Assembly: GCA_964371785.1 (NCBI GenBank)
Contig: CAYJOL010000004.1
Location: 348,199-412,198, forward strand
Reading direction: 5' to 3'
DNA length: 64,000 nt
From: CAVQCT01 sp964371785
GTDB taxonomy: Bacteria > Zixibacteria > MSB-5A5 > GN15 > FEB-12
Below, in pieces: positions 26,012-35,101 of the stretch. Both the position numbers and the translations under genes were made by a program. The notes under the pieces were generated by a model. It was not told where the DNA came from. It saw only the letters and a program-made list of their open reading frames with translations, and did not search any database. Position 1 is the first letter of the stretch. Each line of letters starts with the position of its first letter.

Positions 26012-26635
26012 TTATACTTCGGTGCGATCCCCTAGTACTTTGCGCGTATAGACAAGCCGCTGAATAGCAGTCACAAACGAGGTTACACCGACAATAATCA
26101 GGGCCAGTTCAAGCCACCCGCCATGGGGCCATTTACCGATTGGGTAAAAGTGCTCGAGAACAGCGCCTATTATGATGAGGATGAATTTTTCAAGACGTCC
26201 CATAATGCCGACCGCACAATTTTCGATTTTTCCCATCGATTCGGCGGCCGCCCGGGTGTAGCTGGCAATCAGCATCCCGAACAGGGCGAAGATCCCCCAG
26301 CCGGGATGAACTGTCCCTGAGAGGGTGATACCGGCCAGAATGAAAAACTCGCCGTATCGATCCAGAACATGGTCAAAGATTCCGCCGAACACAGTACCGA
26401 GATTGCCGGCTCGGGCCGTGGAGCCATCGAGCATGTCCGTGAACGCCGTCAATACCATCCAGACTACCCCCCAGATCATCTGGCCCCGCCAGAAAAACAA
26501 GCCGGCGACCACCGAGCAGATCAGCGAGACGACGGTGATAAAGTTCGGTTTAAGCCCTACCCTGACGCACACTTTTCCGAGAATTAGAGATGATTCTTCG
26601 TAAAACTGCCGTTTCTTCTGATTTATCCCTGGCAA
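26012..26635 (-). CDS. CDP-alcohol phosphatidyltransferase, inositol-phosphate transferase type
   Basis: 207-residue integral membrane enzyme with about six helices. The complete CDP-alcohol signature is present: D..DG..AR, eight residues, G...D...D (DMLDGSTAR ... GGIFDHVLD, about 67-91), binding Mg and the CDP-lipid. The KPNFITVVSL start resembles archaetidylinositol-phosphate and phosphatidylinositol-phosphate synthases, which move inositol-1-phosphate onto a CDP-lipid; this substrate is supported by ino1 three kilobases away but not proven. Starts with TTG (AAGG nearby). Tops the minus-strand group PfkB-nitroreductase-csaA. Confidence 0.86.
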   Translation of the reverse strand: MPGINQKKRQFYEESSLILGKVCVRVGLKPNFITVVSLICSVVAGLFFWRGQMIWGVVWMVLTAFTDMLDGSTARAGNLGTVFGGIFDHVLDRYGEFFILAGITLSGTVHPGWGIFALFGMLIASYTRAAAESMGKIENCAVGIMGRLEKFILIIIGAVLEHFYPIGKWPHGGWLELALIIVGVTSFVTAIQRLVYTRKVLGDRTEV

Positions 26636-26733
26636 GTACCTTCATTCCTTTTCGGTTCGCGTTTTGTGGTCCAAATATATGCTCTTTTGGACAGCCGGTC
26701 AACGACCGTCGAAAAGAAAATAGACGTCGAACC

Positions 26734-26742
26734 ATGGTCATA
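26734..26742 (+). promoter_or_regulatory. Half-site matching the TetR palindrome
   Basis: ATGGTCATA repeats one half of the 18-bp palindrome at 23171-23188 exactly (CCATGGTCATA over 11 bases with the flank). It lies in the 167-bp divergent region between the CDP-alcohol transferase (-) and obg (+). About 0.5 such 9-mers are expected by chance in 64 kb, so the support is its position. Confidence 0.35.
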
Positions 26743-26765
26743 TCACGTTGATTTTCAATCGATAA

Positions 26766-26794
26766 TTGACATTTTCGCGCTCAGTACGGATATT
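26766..26794 (+). promoter_or_regulatory. Candidate promoter of obg
   Basis: TTGACA (26766-26771), 17-base spacer, GATATT (26789-26794). The predicted start of transcription is 0-3 bases before the obg ATG at 26803, so the message would be leaderless; no Shine-Dalgarno precedes obg. Confidence 0.5.
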
Positions 26795-26802
26795 GCCCCA
26801 AT

Positions 26803-27786
26803 ATGTTTATTGACTATGTAGAAGTAGAGATCACGGCCGGCAACGGTGGCCATGGTTGTGTAGCCTTTCATACGGAGAAGTTCATTCCCAAGGGAGGACC
26901 GGATGGCGGCGACGGTGGCCATGGGGGGAATATTATTGCGGTCGCAGATCCGCAGCTCACCACTTTGCTGGACTATCGCTACAAACGCAAGTATCAGGCT
27001 GAAAACGGACAGCCGGGTAGTGGAAACCTGAAAACGGGCCGCTCAGGAGAGGATACCTTGTTGAGATTGCCCGTTGGCACGGTAATCCGGAACCTGGACA
27101 CTCAGGAGATCATCTTTGATCTGGATGAACCGGAGTCAAAGGCAGTAATCGCCCGGGGCGGCAAAGGCGGGCACGGCAATGCATACTACAAATCGGCCAC
27201 CAATCAGGCTCCACGCAAGGCTCAGCCCGGATTGCCCGGGGAGAATCGGCGGATCGCGCTGGAGCTCAAGCTTCTGGCCGATGTGGGGCTGGTCGGACTG
27301 CCGAACGCGGGCAAATCGACCATTCTGGCCGCCTTCTCAGCCGCCAGGCCGAAAATCGCGGACTACCCGTTTACCACGTTAGTACCGAACCTCGGCATTG
27401 TAAAGCTGCGTGAGTTTAAGTCCTGTGTGATGGCGGACATCCCCGGGCTAATCGAAGGTGCATCCGAAGGGCGTGGATTGGGTCATCAATTCCTCCGCCA
27501 CATTCAGCGAACAGGCTTGCTGGTCTACGTGATCGATGTCAATGACATCGACATCACAGCCACCTACGACATTCTCAGGCGCGAGCTGGAGAACTTTGAT
27601 TCTGCCCTTCTGGCACAGCCTTCGCTGGTGGTCGTTACCAAAATCGACACCTTGAGCGAAAGTGACCTGAAAGAGATTTCCCAAGACTTGCCATCAGATT
27701 ATATTTATATTTCGGCTGTATCGGGGCGCAATACCAGGGAATTCCTCGAAGCTATTGAGAAGAGACTTGACCAGAAACGAGCTTAA
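26803..27786 (+). CDS. obg: GTPase Obg/CgtA
   Basis: Ribosome-associated GTPase needed for 50S assembly and stress responses. N-terminal glycine-rich Obg fold (residues 1-157: GGPDGGDGGHGGNI, GGKGGHGN). G domain: G1 GLPNAGKST (165-173), switch region YPFTT, G3 DIPGL (211-215), G4 TKID near 281. At 327 residues it lacks the C-terminal OCT domain, as many non-Firmicute Obg proteins do. There is no Shine-Dalgarno and the predicted promoter abuts the ATG. Its 3' end overlaps dprA by about 20-30 bases. Confidence 0.96.
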   Translation: MFIDYVEVEITAGNGGHGCVAFHTEKFIPKGGPDGGDGGHGGNIIAVADPQLTTLLDYRYKRKYQAENGQPGSGNLKTGRSGEDTLLRLPVGTVIRNLDTQEIIFDLDEPESKAVIARGGKGGHGNAYYKSATNQAPRKAQPGLPGENRRIALELKLLADVGLVGLPNAGKSTILAAFSAARPKIADYPFTTLVPNLGIVKLREFKSCVMADIPGLIEGASEGRGLGHQFLRHIQRTGLLVYVIDVNDIDITATYDILRRELENFDSALLAQPSLVVVTKIDTLSESDLKEISQDLPSDYIYISAVSGRNTREFLEAIEKRLDQKRA

Positions 27787-28885
27787 AGAAAGACTGACTG
27801 AGACTATCGCACTCATGCGCATCCCCGGGGTGGGCCGGGGGCGTTTTCACAAGCTGGTAAAAGCCTTCGGTACCCCGGCCAGTGCCCTGAAGGCTCCCAT
27901 TTCACGTCTTGAAACAATTCCCGGCCTTTCTCACGCTATCGCCTCAGACATTCACACGAAGCAGAACCTTGAAGAAGCCCGGCAGATGGCATCGCGGGTG
28001 ATTCAGCTCGGTTGGGCGGCGTTATTTCCGGGCGAACCTGAGTATCCGGCCAGTCTGCTCAACATTCCGCAGGCCGACATCCCGCCCGTGCTGTTCCGCG
28101 CCGGTGAATCAGGAATCTCGGAGAAGATGATAGCTATCGTGGGGACCCGCCATCCGTCCGAACAGGGTCGACAATTTGCGTACAATCTGGCGCAGGCGCT
28201 GGCCGAGGCAGGGATCGCAGTCGTATCCGGTATGGCGGAGGGAATCGATGCGGCCGCCCACAAAGGAGCGCTCGACGCCGGTGGGATAACGGTCGCCGTC
28301 TGGGGAAACTCTCTGGACAAGATTTACCCGCCCTCGAACAAGAAATTAGCCAGTCGTATTGTAGAACATGGGGCCGCCTACTCCGAGTACCTGCCGGACA
28401 CATCTCCGGACCGTGCCCACTTCCCCGAGCGTAACCGAATAATCTCCGGACTCTCCGACGGTATCGTGGTAGTTGAGGCCGGCCGGAAATCCGGGGCCCT
28501 TATTACCGCCTCGCAAGCTCTTGCGCAACATCGTGAGCTGTTTGCTGTGCCCGGTCCCCCCGGTGCCAAAACCAGCGAGGGAGCTAACGCGCTGATCAAA
28601 CAGGGCGCCCGACTGCTGACATCGATCGACGACATTTTTGAGGAACTTCCGAGACTCAAAGGCGAAGTGAGAAGCCGACGCCTGGCTGAGCTTCCTGAAA
28701 TGACCGAGGTTGAAAAAAAAATCGTGAGACTGTTAGCCGAGGGTCCAAAACAGGTTGACTATATGTCCCGCGAAATTAAGTTATCCGTGCCGGAGCTCAT
28801 GGAATTTCTGCTGGCCCTTGAATTGAAAAATGTTGTTAGAGAACTCTCCGGAAAGAGATATATTCTCGCGGAAGAATACCTATGA
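27755..28885 (+). CDS. dprA: DNA-processing protein DprA (Smf)
   Basis: DprA binds incoming single-stranded DNA in natural transformation and loads RecA. Order: N-terminal helix-hairpin-helix/SAM-like region (MRIPGVGRGRFHKLVKAFG), the Rossmann core with GTRHPSEQGRQFAYNLAQAL and VVSGMAEGIDAAAH, GSGALITASQALAQHRELF-like motif, then a C-terminal winged helix (about 310-370). Two in-frame TTG starts, 27755 and 27767, lie inside the end of obg; the next ATG (27815) is still compatible with the fold. The stop overlaps ptsH by ATGA. Competence machinery is not otherwise visible in this window. Confidence 0.93.
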   Translation: MRRDLTRNELKERLTETIALMRIPGVGRGRFHKLVKAFGTPASALKAPISRLETIPGLSHAIASDIHTKQNLEEARQMASRVIQLGWAALFPGEPEYPASLLNIPQADIPPVLFRAGESGISEKMIAIVGTRHPSEQGRQFAYNLAQALAEAGIAVVSGMAEGIDAAAHKGALDAGGITVAVWGNSLDKIYPPSNKKLASRIVEHGAAYSEYLPDTSPDRAHFPERNRIISGLSDGIVVVEAGRKSGALITASQALAQHRELFAVPGPPGAKTSEGANALIKQGARLLTSIDDIFEELPRLKGEVRSRRLAELPEMTEVEKKIVRLLAEGPKQVDYMSREIKLSVPELMEFLLALELKNVVRELSGKRYILAEEYL

Positions 28886-29151
28886 TCAAAAAGACGGCTA
28901 AAATTGTCAATCGGCTCGGGCTTCACGCCCGCCCTTCCGCGATGCTGGTCACAGTGGCCACCCGATTCGAGTCCGAAGTGTTCTTTACCAAGAACGGACT
29001 CCGCGTTAACGGCAAGTCGATTATGGGTGTCATGATGCTGGCCGCCGAACAAGGGTCCGAACTCACGGTAGAGGTCGACGGACCCGACGAGACAAGAGCC
29101 GTCGAAGAGATCATCAAGGTCATCCAGTCCGGCTTCGGCGAAGACCAGTAA
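28882..29151 (+). CDS. ptsH: Phosphocarrier protein HPr
   Basis: Small phosphocarrier of the phosphotransferase system. The 89 residues contain the active His15 in GLHARPSAML and the regulatory Ser46 in VNGKSIMGVMML, the site used by HPr kinase. Both being kept suggests a regulatory role beyond sugar uptake. It overlaps dprA by four bases and is followed by ptsI. No EII permease component is found in this window. Confidence 0.95.
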   Translation: MIKKTAKIVNRLGLHARPSAMLVTVATRFESEVFFTKNGLRVNGKSIMGVMMLAAEQGSELTVEVDGPDETRAVEEIIKVIQSGFGEDQ

Positions 29152-29227
29152 TATAAACGCTTGCCTTTCACCAGCCCCTCCCCTTACTTGCATGGTTGTA
29201 ACCGACACGGTTTCATACTGTAAGACT

Positions 29228-30988
29228 ATGCAAAACAAGAGAAAAGTACTTAAAGGCGAGCCGATTTCCGGTGGAATTGTGCTGGGCGTAGCGCGGTTGG
29301 TGATGCCTGGCGATTTCGAAATTGCCGAATTGGTGATACCCGCTTCGCGCGTTCGTGACGAAATCGACAGCCTTGATAAGGCAATCGAAGACACGGTGGC
29401 TGAGCTTCGAGAATTACGCGATTCGGCCGACCGCCGGATGGGCGGAGCAGTTTCGAAGATATTCGATGCCCAGCTGCTTATTGCCGGCGACATTGAGTTT
29501 CTCAAGCTCGTCAAACAGGAGATCCGCGACCGAAAGCGCAACGCCGGATTCATCTACAGCAATCTGGTCGGTCAGACAACTGCCCCGCTGAAGAACGCAG
29601 CCGACGAATACCTGCGCCAGATGGCCTCAGATATCGAGGCGGTTGCCAACCGGGTCCTTTCACATCTGAGTGGTTATGACAAGTGTGAACTGAATTTCCA
29701 GCCGAATACCATCGTTGTGGCCGGGTCGCTTTCCCCAGGCGATGTGCTCAGTATGCGGGAGCGCCGGGCGGTCGGGTTCCTGATCAGCGAAGGTGGCAAA
29801 AATTCGCACATGGCGCTCATCACGCGCGCACTGTTTCTGCCGGTTGTCCTGTCCGAAGAAGCCCATGGCAATATTCAGAATGACACGAATCTGATTCTCG
29901 ATGGCACCAGCGGGGAGATCATTATCAACCCGACCGATGCCGACTGGGCCACCTTTCAAAAGTTAAAGCGGCGTCAAGGCCCGGCCGTAATCGCTCGAAT
30001 CAAGAAACTGGTAGATATTCCGCCGAAAACTGCCGACGGCAAAGAAGTGCCGGTGGGTGTGAACCTGACTATTCCGGGGCCGGTTGATGATGTGTTGGCT
30101 CAAAAGAAGTTTCCGGTTGGTCTGTACCGCACCGAGTTTCTCTATCTCACCGAATACAGCTTTCCGGACGAGGACACCCAGTTTACCTATTACTCCCAGA
30201 TCGCCCAAAAGTATGGCAACTCCAATATCGCTTTCAGAGTATTCGATCTCGGATATGATAAATTATCCGTCAATGATGCCTGGCCGCACGAAGATAATCC
30301 TGCCCTCGGCTGGCGGGGAATTCGCGCGCTATTCGACATGGAGGATGTGTTTATCACCCAGCTTCGGGCCATTCTTCGCGCTTCCACACAAAGAAATGTT
30401 TCCATCATGCTGCCGATGGTTACGGATATTGCGGAAATCGAACGGACGCGAAAGATCCTTGCCCAGGTTAAGTTTGACTTGAAGAAACATCGCGTGCCAT
30501 TCGATGACGAGATCAAGGTCGGCATCATGGTGGAGGTTCCCTCGGCGGCGATGATGGCTGATGTTCTGGCTCAGAAGGTGGACTTCCTGTCGATTGGCAC
30601 GAACGATCTGACCCAGTATACGCTGGCGTCAGACCGCCTGAACTCTCGGGTGTCCGGAGTCTACTCGGCCTATCATCCGTCGGTATTAAGGCTTATGCGA
30701 ATGACGATCGAGGCAGGCAAGCGACACAATATTCCTGTATCGATCTGCGGTGAGATTGCCGGTGATCCGCTGGCGCTCCCGCTGTTTATCGGGATGGGAG
30801 TCGACCTGCTTTCCATGAGCCCGTCTCGAATCTTCGACTTATGTCGACTCGTACACAAAATAGATGCCTCCCTGGCGAAACATCTTGCGCCTTCGGTGCT
30901 GGAGAGCACAACTCAGCAGTCGGTAGTGCACAAGCTGCAGTCGTTCAAACAGGAATTGGAAAAGAAACCGTTTAGAAAGAGGAAATAG
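29228..30988 (+). CDS. ptsI: Phosphoenolpyruvate-protein phosphotransferase (Enzyme I)
   Basis: Enzyme I takes phosphate from phosphoenolpyruvate and passes it to HPr. ATG at 29228 gives MQNKRKVLKGEPISGGI, the normal N-terminus; an upstream ATG at 29192 adds 12 unrelated residues. 586 residues. The phospho-His is His194 in GGKNSHMALITRA. The PEP-binding barrel follows (GLYRTEFLYL, LGWRGIRALF, IGTNDLTQYTLASDR) with the catalytic Cys in SICGEIAGDP near 502. It follows ptsH by 76 bases and precedes the sugar-phosphate isomerase by four. A sugar-transporting EII is not nearby. Confidence 0.95.
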   Translation: MQNKRKVLKGEPISGGIVLGVARLVMPGDFEIAELVIPASRVRDEIDSLDKAIEDTVAELRELRDSADRRMGGAVSKIFDAQLLIAGDIEFLKLVKQEIRDRKRNAGFIYSNLVGQTTAPLKNAADEYLRQMASDIEAVANRVLSHLSGYDKCELNFQPNTIVVAGSLSPGDVLSMRERRAVGFLISEGGKNSHMALITRALFLPVVLSEEAHGNIQNDTNLILDGTSGEIIINPTDADWATFQKLKRRQGPAVIARIKKLVDIPPKTADGKEVPVGVNLTIPGPVDDVLAQKKFPVGLYRTEFLYLTEYSFPDEDTQFTYYSQIAQKYGNSNIAFRVFDLGYDKLSVNDAWPHEDNPALGWRGIRALFDMEDVFITQLRAILRASTQRNVSIMLPMVTDIAEIERTRKILAQVKFDLKKHRVPFDDEIKVGIMVEVPSAAMMADVLAQKVDFLSIGTNDLTQYTLASDRLNSRVSGVYSAYHPSVLRLMRMTIEAGKRHNIPVSICGEIAGDPLALPLFIGMGVDLLSMSPSRIFDLCRLVHKIDASLAKHLAPSVLESTTQQSVVHKLQSFKQELEKKPFRKRK

Positions 30989-30992
30989 CCCC

Positions 30993-32066
30993 TTGTCAAC
31001 GCTCAACGATATTGAAAAGATCAGGTCGATGGACCCGGAAAACATGTACAATCGCATTTTCGACCTTCCGGAACAGATGGAAGAAGCGCTGAGGATTGCC
31101 AAGACCTGGCATGTGGAAGCGGAATCGTTTGCGGACCCGCGGAATATAGTAGTTATCGGCATGGGTGGTTCGGCCATCGGCGGCGATTTGGTCCGGTCGT
31201 TTCTGACCCCCAAGCTGGTCGTACCGTTTCATGTCTGCAGGCATTATGTTCTGCCGGAGTATATAGACGATGAATCGCTGGTGATCGCGTCAAGTTACAG
31301 CGGTAACACCGAAGAAACACTGGCGGCACTCGAAGATGCTCTTAATCGCAAGGCCATGATCGCGGCCATTACTACCGGTGGCGTTCTCAAGGAAGTCGCC
31401 GCCCTCAACGAGATCCCGATTTTGCTGGTACCCGAAGGTCTCCAGCCACGCGCGGCTCTGGGATATTCATTCGTTCCGCTTATGATGTTCCTGGACAAGA
31501 TTCGGTTACTCAAGAATGTCGGCAAGGGAATTGAGGAGCTGATTTCCCAGCTCAAGAAATTCCGCGAGAAATATATCGAGGATCTGCCGCCGAAAGACAA
31601 TCTCGCCAAGACGCTGGCGCAAAAGATTCATGGCAAGATTCCGATTATTTATTCCGGCCCGACCCTGACGGACACAATCGGAATGCGCTGGAAGGGTCAG
31701 ATGTGCGAAAACGGCAAGAACCTTGCGTTTGCTAATCTCTATGCCGAATTCAATCATAATGAACTGGTTGGATGGCATGATACCGTCGCCGCCCACAAGG
31801 ATCATCTGATAGTTATTCAACTCAGGGATAAAGATGACCACCCGCAGATCGTCAAACGGATGGATATCGTCAAGGGACTGATTGAAAAACAGGGTGTGGA
31901 AGTCATCGATGTGCACTCCCTGGGCGAGTCATCGCTGGTGCGCATGTTTTCTCTGATTCAACTCGGCGACTTTGTATCGTGTTATCTGGCCGTGTTGAAC
32001 GAAGTGGATCCGAGCCCGGTGCATATTATAGAGACTCTGAAGAAGTCACTGGCGAAGACGAAGTAG
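30993..32066 (+). CDS. Bifunctional phosphoglucose/phosphomannose isomerase
   Basis: Interconverts fructose-6-phosphate with glucose-6- and mannose-6-phosphate. The 357 residues have two SIS subdomains: GMGGSAIGGDLVRSF (52-66), ASSYSGNTEETLAAL (96-110), and the C-terminal catalytic region NGKNLAFANLYAEFNHNELVG-like with Glu and His of the archaeal-type PGI/PMI family. Starts with TTG at 30993, with GAGGAA nine bases upstream. It could feed mannose-6-phosphate to GDP-mannose synthesis, for which a guanylyltransferase-like gene lies at 15.3 kb, and glucose-6-phosphate to ino1. Confidence 0.93.
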   Translation: MSTLNDIEKIRSMDPENMYNRIFDLPEQMEEALRIAKTWHVEAESFADPRNIVVIGMGGSAIGGDLVRSFLTPKLVVPFHVCRHYVLPEYIDDESLVIASSYSGNTEETLAALEDALNRKAMIAAITTGGVLKEVAALNEIPILLVPEGLQPRAALGYSFVPLMMFLDKIRLLKNVGKGIEELISQLKKFREKYIEDLPPKDNLAKTLAQKIHGKIPIIYSGPTLTDTIGMRWKGQMCENGKNLAFANLYAEFNHNELVGWHDTVAAHKDHLIVIQLRDKDDHPQIVKRMDIVKGLIEKQGVEVIDVHSLGESSLVRMFSLIQLGDFVSCYLAVLNEVDPSPVHIIETLKKSLAKTK

Positions 32067-32189
32067 GCGGCTGGTCGGACAGGCGTGGTCGGTGGTCAAA
32101 TCGAGACACTGATTCTTCGCTAGCCCACGTCAGCGCGGTTCGACGGTAGTCAAGCCGATTGCCACGTGAGATGATGCGTCCCCCCTGTA

Positions 32190-32376
32190 TGCCTCCCCGG
32201 CGCAGGCTGGAGTTCATCTTTAATATCCGTTGGAAGAAGACCCTCACCCTACCCTCTCCCAGAGGGAGAGGGCAAAGACAAAGAAATCGCATCCTTCTTT
32301 CTCCCCTCGCCCTCTGGGAGAGGGGCCGGGGGTGAGGGAATCTAGCTGGGCACCCGCCTTCGCGGGTGAGGCAGAA
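32190..32376 (+). repeat. Composite palindromic repeat, copy 1
   Basis: 187 bases, 98% identical to copy 2 at 35102. Three inverted repeats in a row: CCCCGGC/GCTGGAG (32195-32212, decayed in this copy); a cloverleaf-like module whose outer arms CCCTCACCC (32241) and GGGTGAGGG (32330) enclose a perfect hairpin CCCTCTCCC/GGGAGAGGG and a second GC-rich hairpin; and CACCCGC/GCGGGTG (32351-32368). No open frame crosses it. It fills the centre of the 455-bp gap between the isomerase and the secreted-protein gene; the rest of that gap holds nothing recognisable. REP-like sequence. Confidence 0.9.
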
Positions 32377-32521
32377 ACAAGCCTCACAGAAACAGCCCCA
32401 TTTCCGCATTGCACAACCCGCATTCCCCCACGTCATTCGAAGGCAAGGCAACCCATTTTTGTTGCATCATACAAAATTGCCCGATATCTTATAGCAGGTG
32501 TCTAATTCAGGGGAGTCTTCT

Positions 32522-35059
32522 GTGCGGCTATCTCGACTTCTGGCGTACTTGCTCTCAGTTATGACAATTGTTGGGACATATTTCCCAGCAACGGCCCAGA
32601 ATTACTGCGCCACAGTCAATGACATCAATAAAGTTGTGCTTCATGCGTATTCGGCCGCCGGTATCGCTGGCTGGTACGAGAGTTACAACGACTATCTTTC
32701 ACGTGATTGCTTCACTGGACAGACTCTTTCATATCCACATTGCGAGTATCCCAAAGGCTCGGGGATTACGTATATATACAATGCCAGCTTTTGGGCTGGT
32801 GGAATTACTGCCGGAGATACTGTCATTTCAAGGGGTATTGGATCAGTTATTCAAGGATCGCACGATCCGAGCTTCTATCAATACGAGCCACCGACCTATC
32901 GTAGCATCCTCGAACCAAGTTCCCCTGGATACAACGACGCGGTTTCGGAGCAAGACGTAATAAGTGTGTCAGACGACACGACCGGACTTAGCTCACTCGG
33001 TCTTGAGATTGTGAAGACGACATACGCCTGGACCTACCAGTATGCCGAGGATATTGTCTTTTACGATGTTGAGTTTCACAACATCGGGACAACACCCATT
33101 CGAGAAGCGTTCTTCGGACCATATTTGGATGTTGCTGCTGGGTTTTTCGATGGGAGCGGTTCAAGTAACGTGGGAGGGGGTATAGGCGGCTTCAAAGATT
33201 CGATCCAGAGCCTTCGCTGCATAAGCAGGGTTGATGAAGTTCCGGTGGTGTGGTTTAGTAGTTCAGACGGATGGCCCGTGAACGGACGGTTTACGGATGA
33301 CGTAGTGTTGGGACCGGACGGAGAGTGGATTCGATCCTGTCCGAGTACAGGTGCCTTCGTGCTGTTAGGATATCCTACTGGGAGAATTGAGCGCAGAGCG
33401 TATGTTTCCTTCAACTGGTGGAGGCGTTATGGTGGTTGTGAGGGTACTCCCGACTTGGCGCCAGCGCGACGGGACCATCAGCGGTTGCTGGGACCTCGCT
33501 GCGGCTATTTGCAGTCCCAAGGCGACACCTACTATGAAATGTCGAACGGGGAAATCGACTATGATCCTCTTTATTCAGCGAGAATTGGACAGAACGATGC
33601 TATATGGAGGTATCCAAATCAGGAGGCGGCTCAGTACGTAAGCTCGAACGGTGATCTGCTTTCCTATCTGTTGACTGTTGGACCTTATGATATTGACCCC
33701 GGACAGAGTATGCATATAGCCTACGCACTAGTCTTTGGGGAACGATTTCACACCAACGCAAATAACAGGGATTTCTTGCCAGACAATCCTGACCGGTTCT
33801 ATGCCAACCTTGATTTTTCTGACTTGGAGAAGAATATAAGCTGGGCGAAATGGATTTATGATAATCCCGGAGTGGACACCGACTCCGATGGCTATGCCGG
33901 GGACTTAGTCATCTGCAATCAAGATTCTGTCCTGACCGACAGCGGCTGGGTGACGACTGTCGCGGACACGTTCTATGCTACCGGCGACGGTGTCCCGGAT
34001 TGGCGACCAGTATCGCCTCCGCCTTCCCCTGACCTCTGGCTCGAACCACTTGTAGATGGGATCAGAATCCGGTTCAACGGCTACCGCTCGGAGACGACCA
34101 AGGATGTCTTTTCGGGAATTGTTGATTTCGAGGGGTACTCCGTCTATCTGGGGCGCGACGAACGAGAACAGAGCCTGTCGCTGATTGCTTCCTATGACAA
34201 GGAAGATTATGACCGGTATGTCTACAACCCGGCCAGCGAAAGATACGAAGTCCACGGTATACCTCTGCCATTAGACAGTCTTCGCTGCCTGTACGGACGT
34301 TCAGATGATCCCTGCGCCGATTCAGCTTTTGACCCACTGGCGTATGAATTGCCTACGCGACCGTATGTTCACCCCAGATTTCCTGACTCCCTGTTCAACT
34401 TCCGCAAGAACAGCTACAATGCGAATCACTACCCAACCCAGACCCCGATTCACAAAGTCTACCCGGATGCCCCCGACCCAAGAGGGATTGACCCGGAAGA
34501 TTTGACCCCTGATTACTTCACCGAAGAAGGCCGTCTCAAGTTCTTCGAGTACGAATGTGAAGTCCACAACCTGCTGTCATCGGTGCAGTACTGGGTTGCG
34601 GTGACGGCTTTCGATTTCGGCATGCCCGGGACTACAATTCGTCCGCTTGAATCGGCCAGATCAATCAACGCAACCAGTTGCTTTGTCTATGCCAACGAAG
34701 GGGAACAGAACGGGACGAACAAGCAGGTGTATGTCTATCCCAACCCGTATGTCGCGAGTCAGGACTACCGTTCCCAGGGGTACGAAGGCCGGACACGCGA
34801 GGACCGGCCGGACTATCGGACCAGAGCGGTGAATTTCGCCAACCTGCCACCCAAATGTACGATATCGATTTACAGTCTCGATGGTGACTTGGTCCGCAGG
34901 ATTGAGCATGATTACTCACCGAATGACCCCAACTCCACCCACGACTACTGGGATGTGATTACGCGCAATACCGAGGCTCCGGTGAGTGGCCTCTACTACT
35001 GGACGGTTGAGATTCCCGGCGCCCCGACCCAGATTGGGAAGCTGGTGTTGATATATTAG
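32522..35059 (+). CDS. Large secreted protein with FCB-type C-terminal sorting/FlgD-like domain
   Basis: 845 residues. GTG at 32522 has GGGGAG six bases upstream and gives a signal peptide (RLSRLLAYLLSVMTIVGTYF, cleavage near ATAQ); a GTG at 32498 is the longer alternative. The middle is beta-rich with many aromatic residues and a calcium-like DTDSDGYAGD stretch. The C-terminal ~110 residues have the pattern PNPYVASQDYR ... FANLPPKCTISIYSLDGDLVRRIEH ... GLYYWTVE ... GKLVLIY, related to Por-secretion/FlgD-like tails of FCB bacteria. Probably surface-exposed; function unknown. It is bracketed by two near-identical repeats (32190 and 35102). Confidence 0.8.
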   Translation: MRLSRLLAYLLSVMTIVGTYFPATAQNYCATVNDINKVVLHAYSAAGIAGWYESYNDYLSRDCFTGQTLSYPHCEYPKGSGITYIYNASFWAGGITAGDTVISRGIGSVIQGSHDPSFYQYEPPTYRSILEPSSPGYNDAVSEQDVISVSDDTTGLSSLGLEIVKTTYAWTYQYAEDIVFYDVEFHNIGTTPIREAFFGPYLDVAAGFFDGSGSSNVGGGIGGFKDSIQSLRCISRVDEVPVVWFSSSDGWPVNGRFTDDVVLGPDGEWIRSCPSTGAFVLLGYPTGRIERRAYVSFNWWRRYGGCEGTPDLAPARRDHQRLLGPRCGYLQSQGDTYYEMSNGEIDYDPLYSARIGQNDAIWRYPNQEAAQYVSSNGDLLSYLLTVGPYDIDPGQSMHIAYALVFGERFHTNANNRDFLPDNPDRFYANLDFSDLEKNISWAKWIYDNPGVDTDSDGYAGDLVICNQDSVLTDSGWVTTVADTFYATGDGVPDWRPVSPPPSPDLWLEPLVDGIRIRFNGYRSETTKDVFSGIVDFEGYSVYLGRDEREQSLSLIASYDKEDYDRYVYNPASERYEVHGIPLPLDSLRCLYGRSDDPCADSAFDPLAYELPTRPYVHPRFPDSLFNFRKNSYNANHYPTQTPIHKVYPDAPDPRGIDPEDLTPDYFTEEGRLKFFEYECEVHNLLSSVQYWVAVTAFDFGMPGTTIRPLESARSINATSCFVYANEGEQNGTNKQVYVYPNPYVASQDYRSQGYEGRTREDRPDYRTRAVNFANLPPKCTISIYSLDGDLVRRIEHDYSPNDPNSTHDYWDVITRNTEAPVSGLYYWTVEIPGAPTQIGKLVLIY

Positions 35060-35101
35060 GATATACAACTGAGATTGCCGCGTCGCGATGTCACATCCCT
35101 C

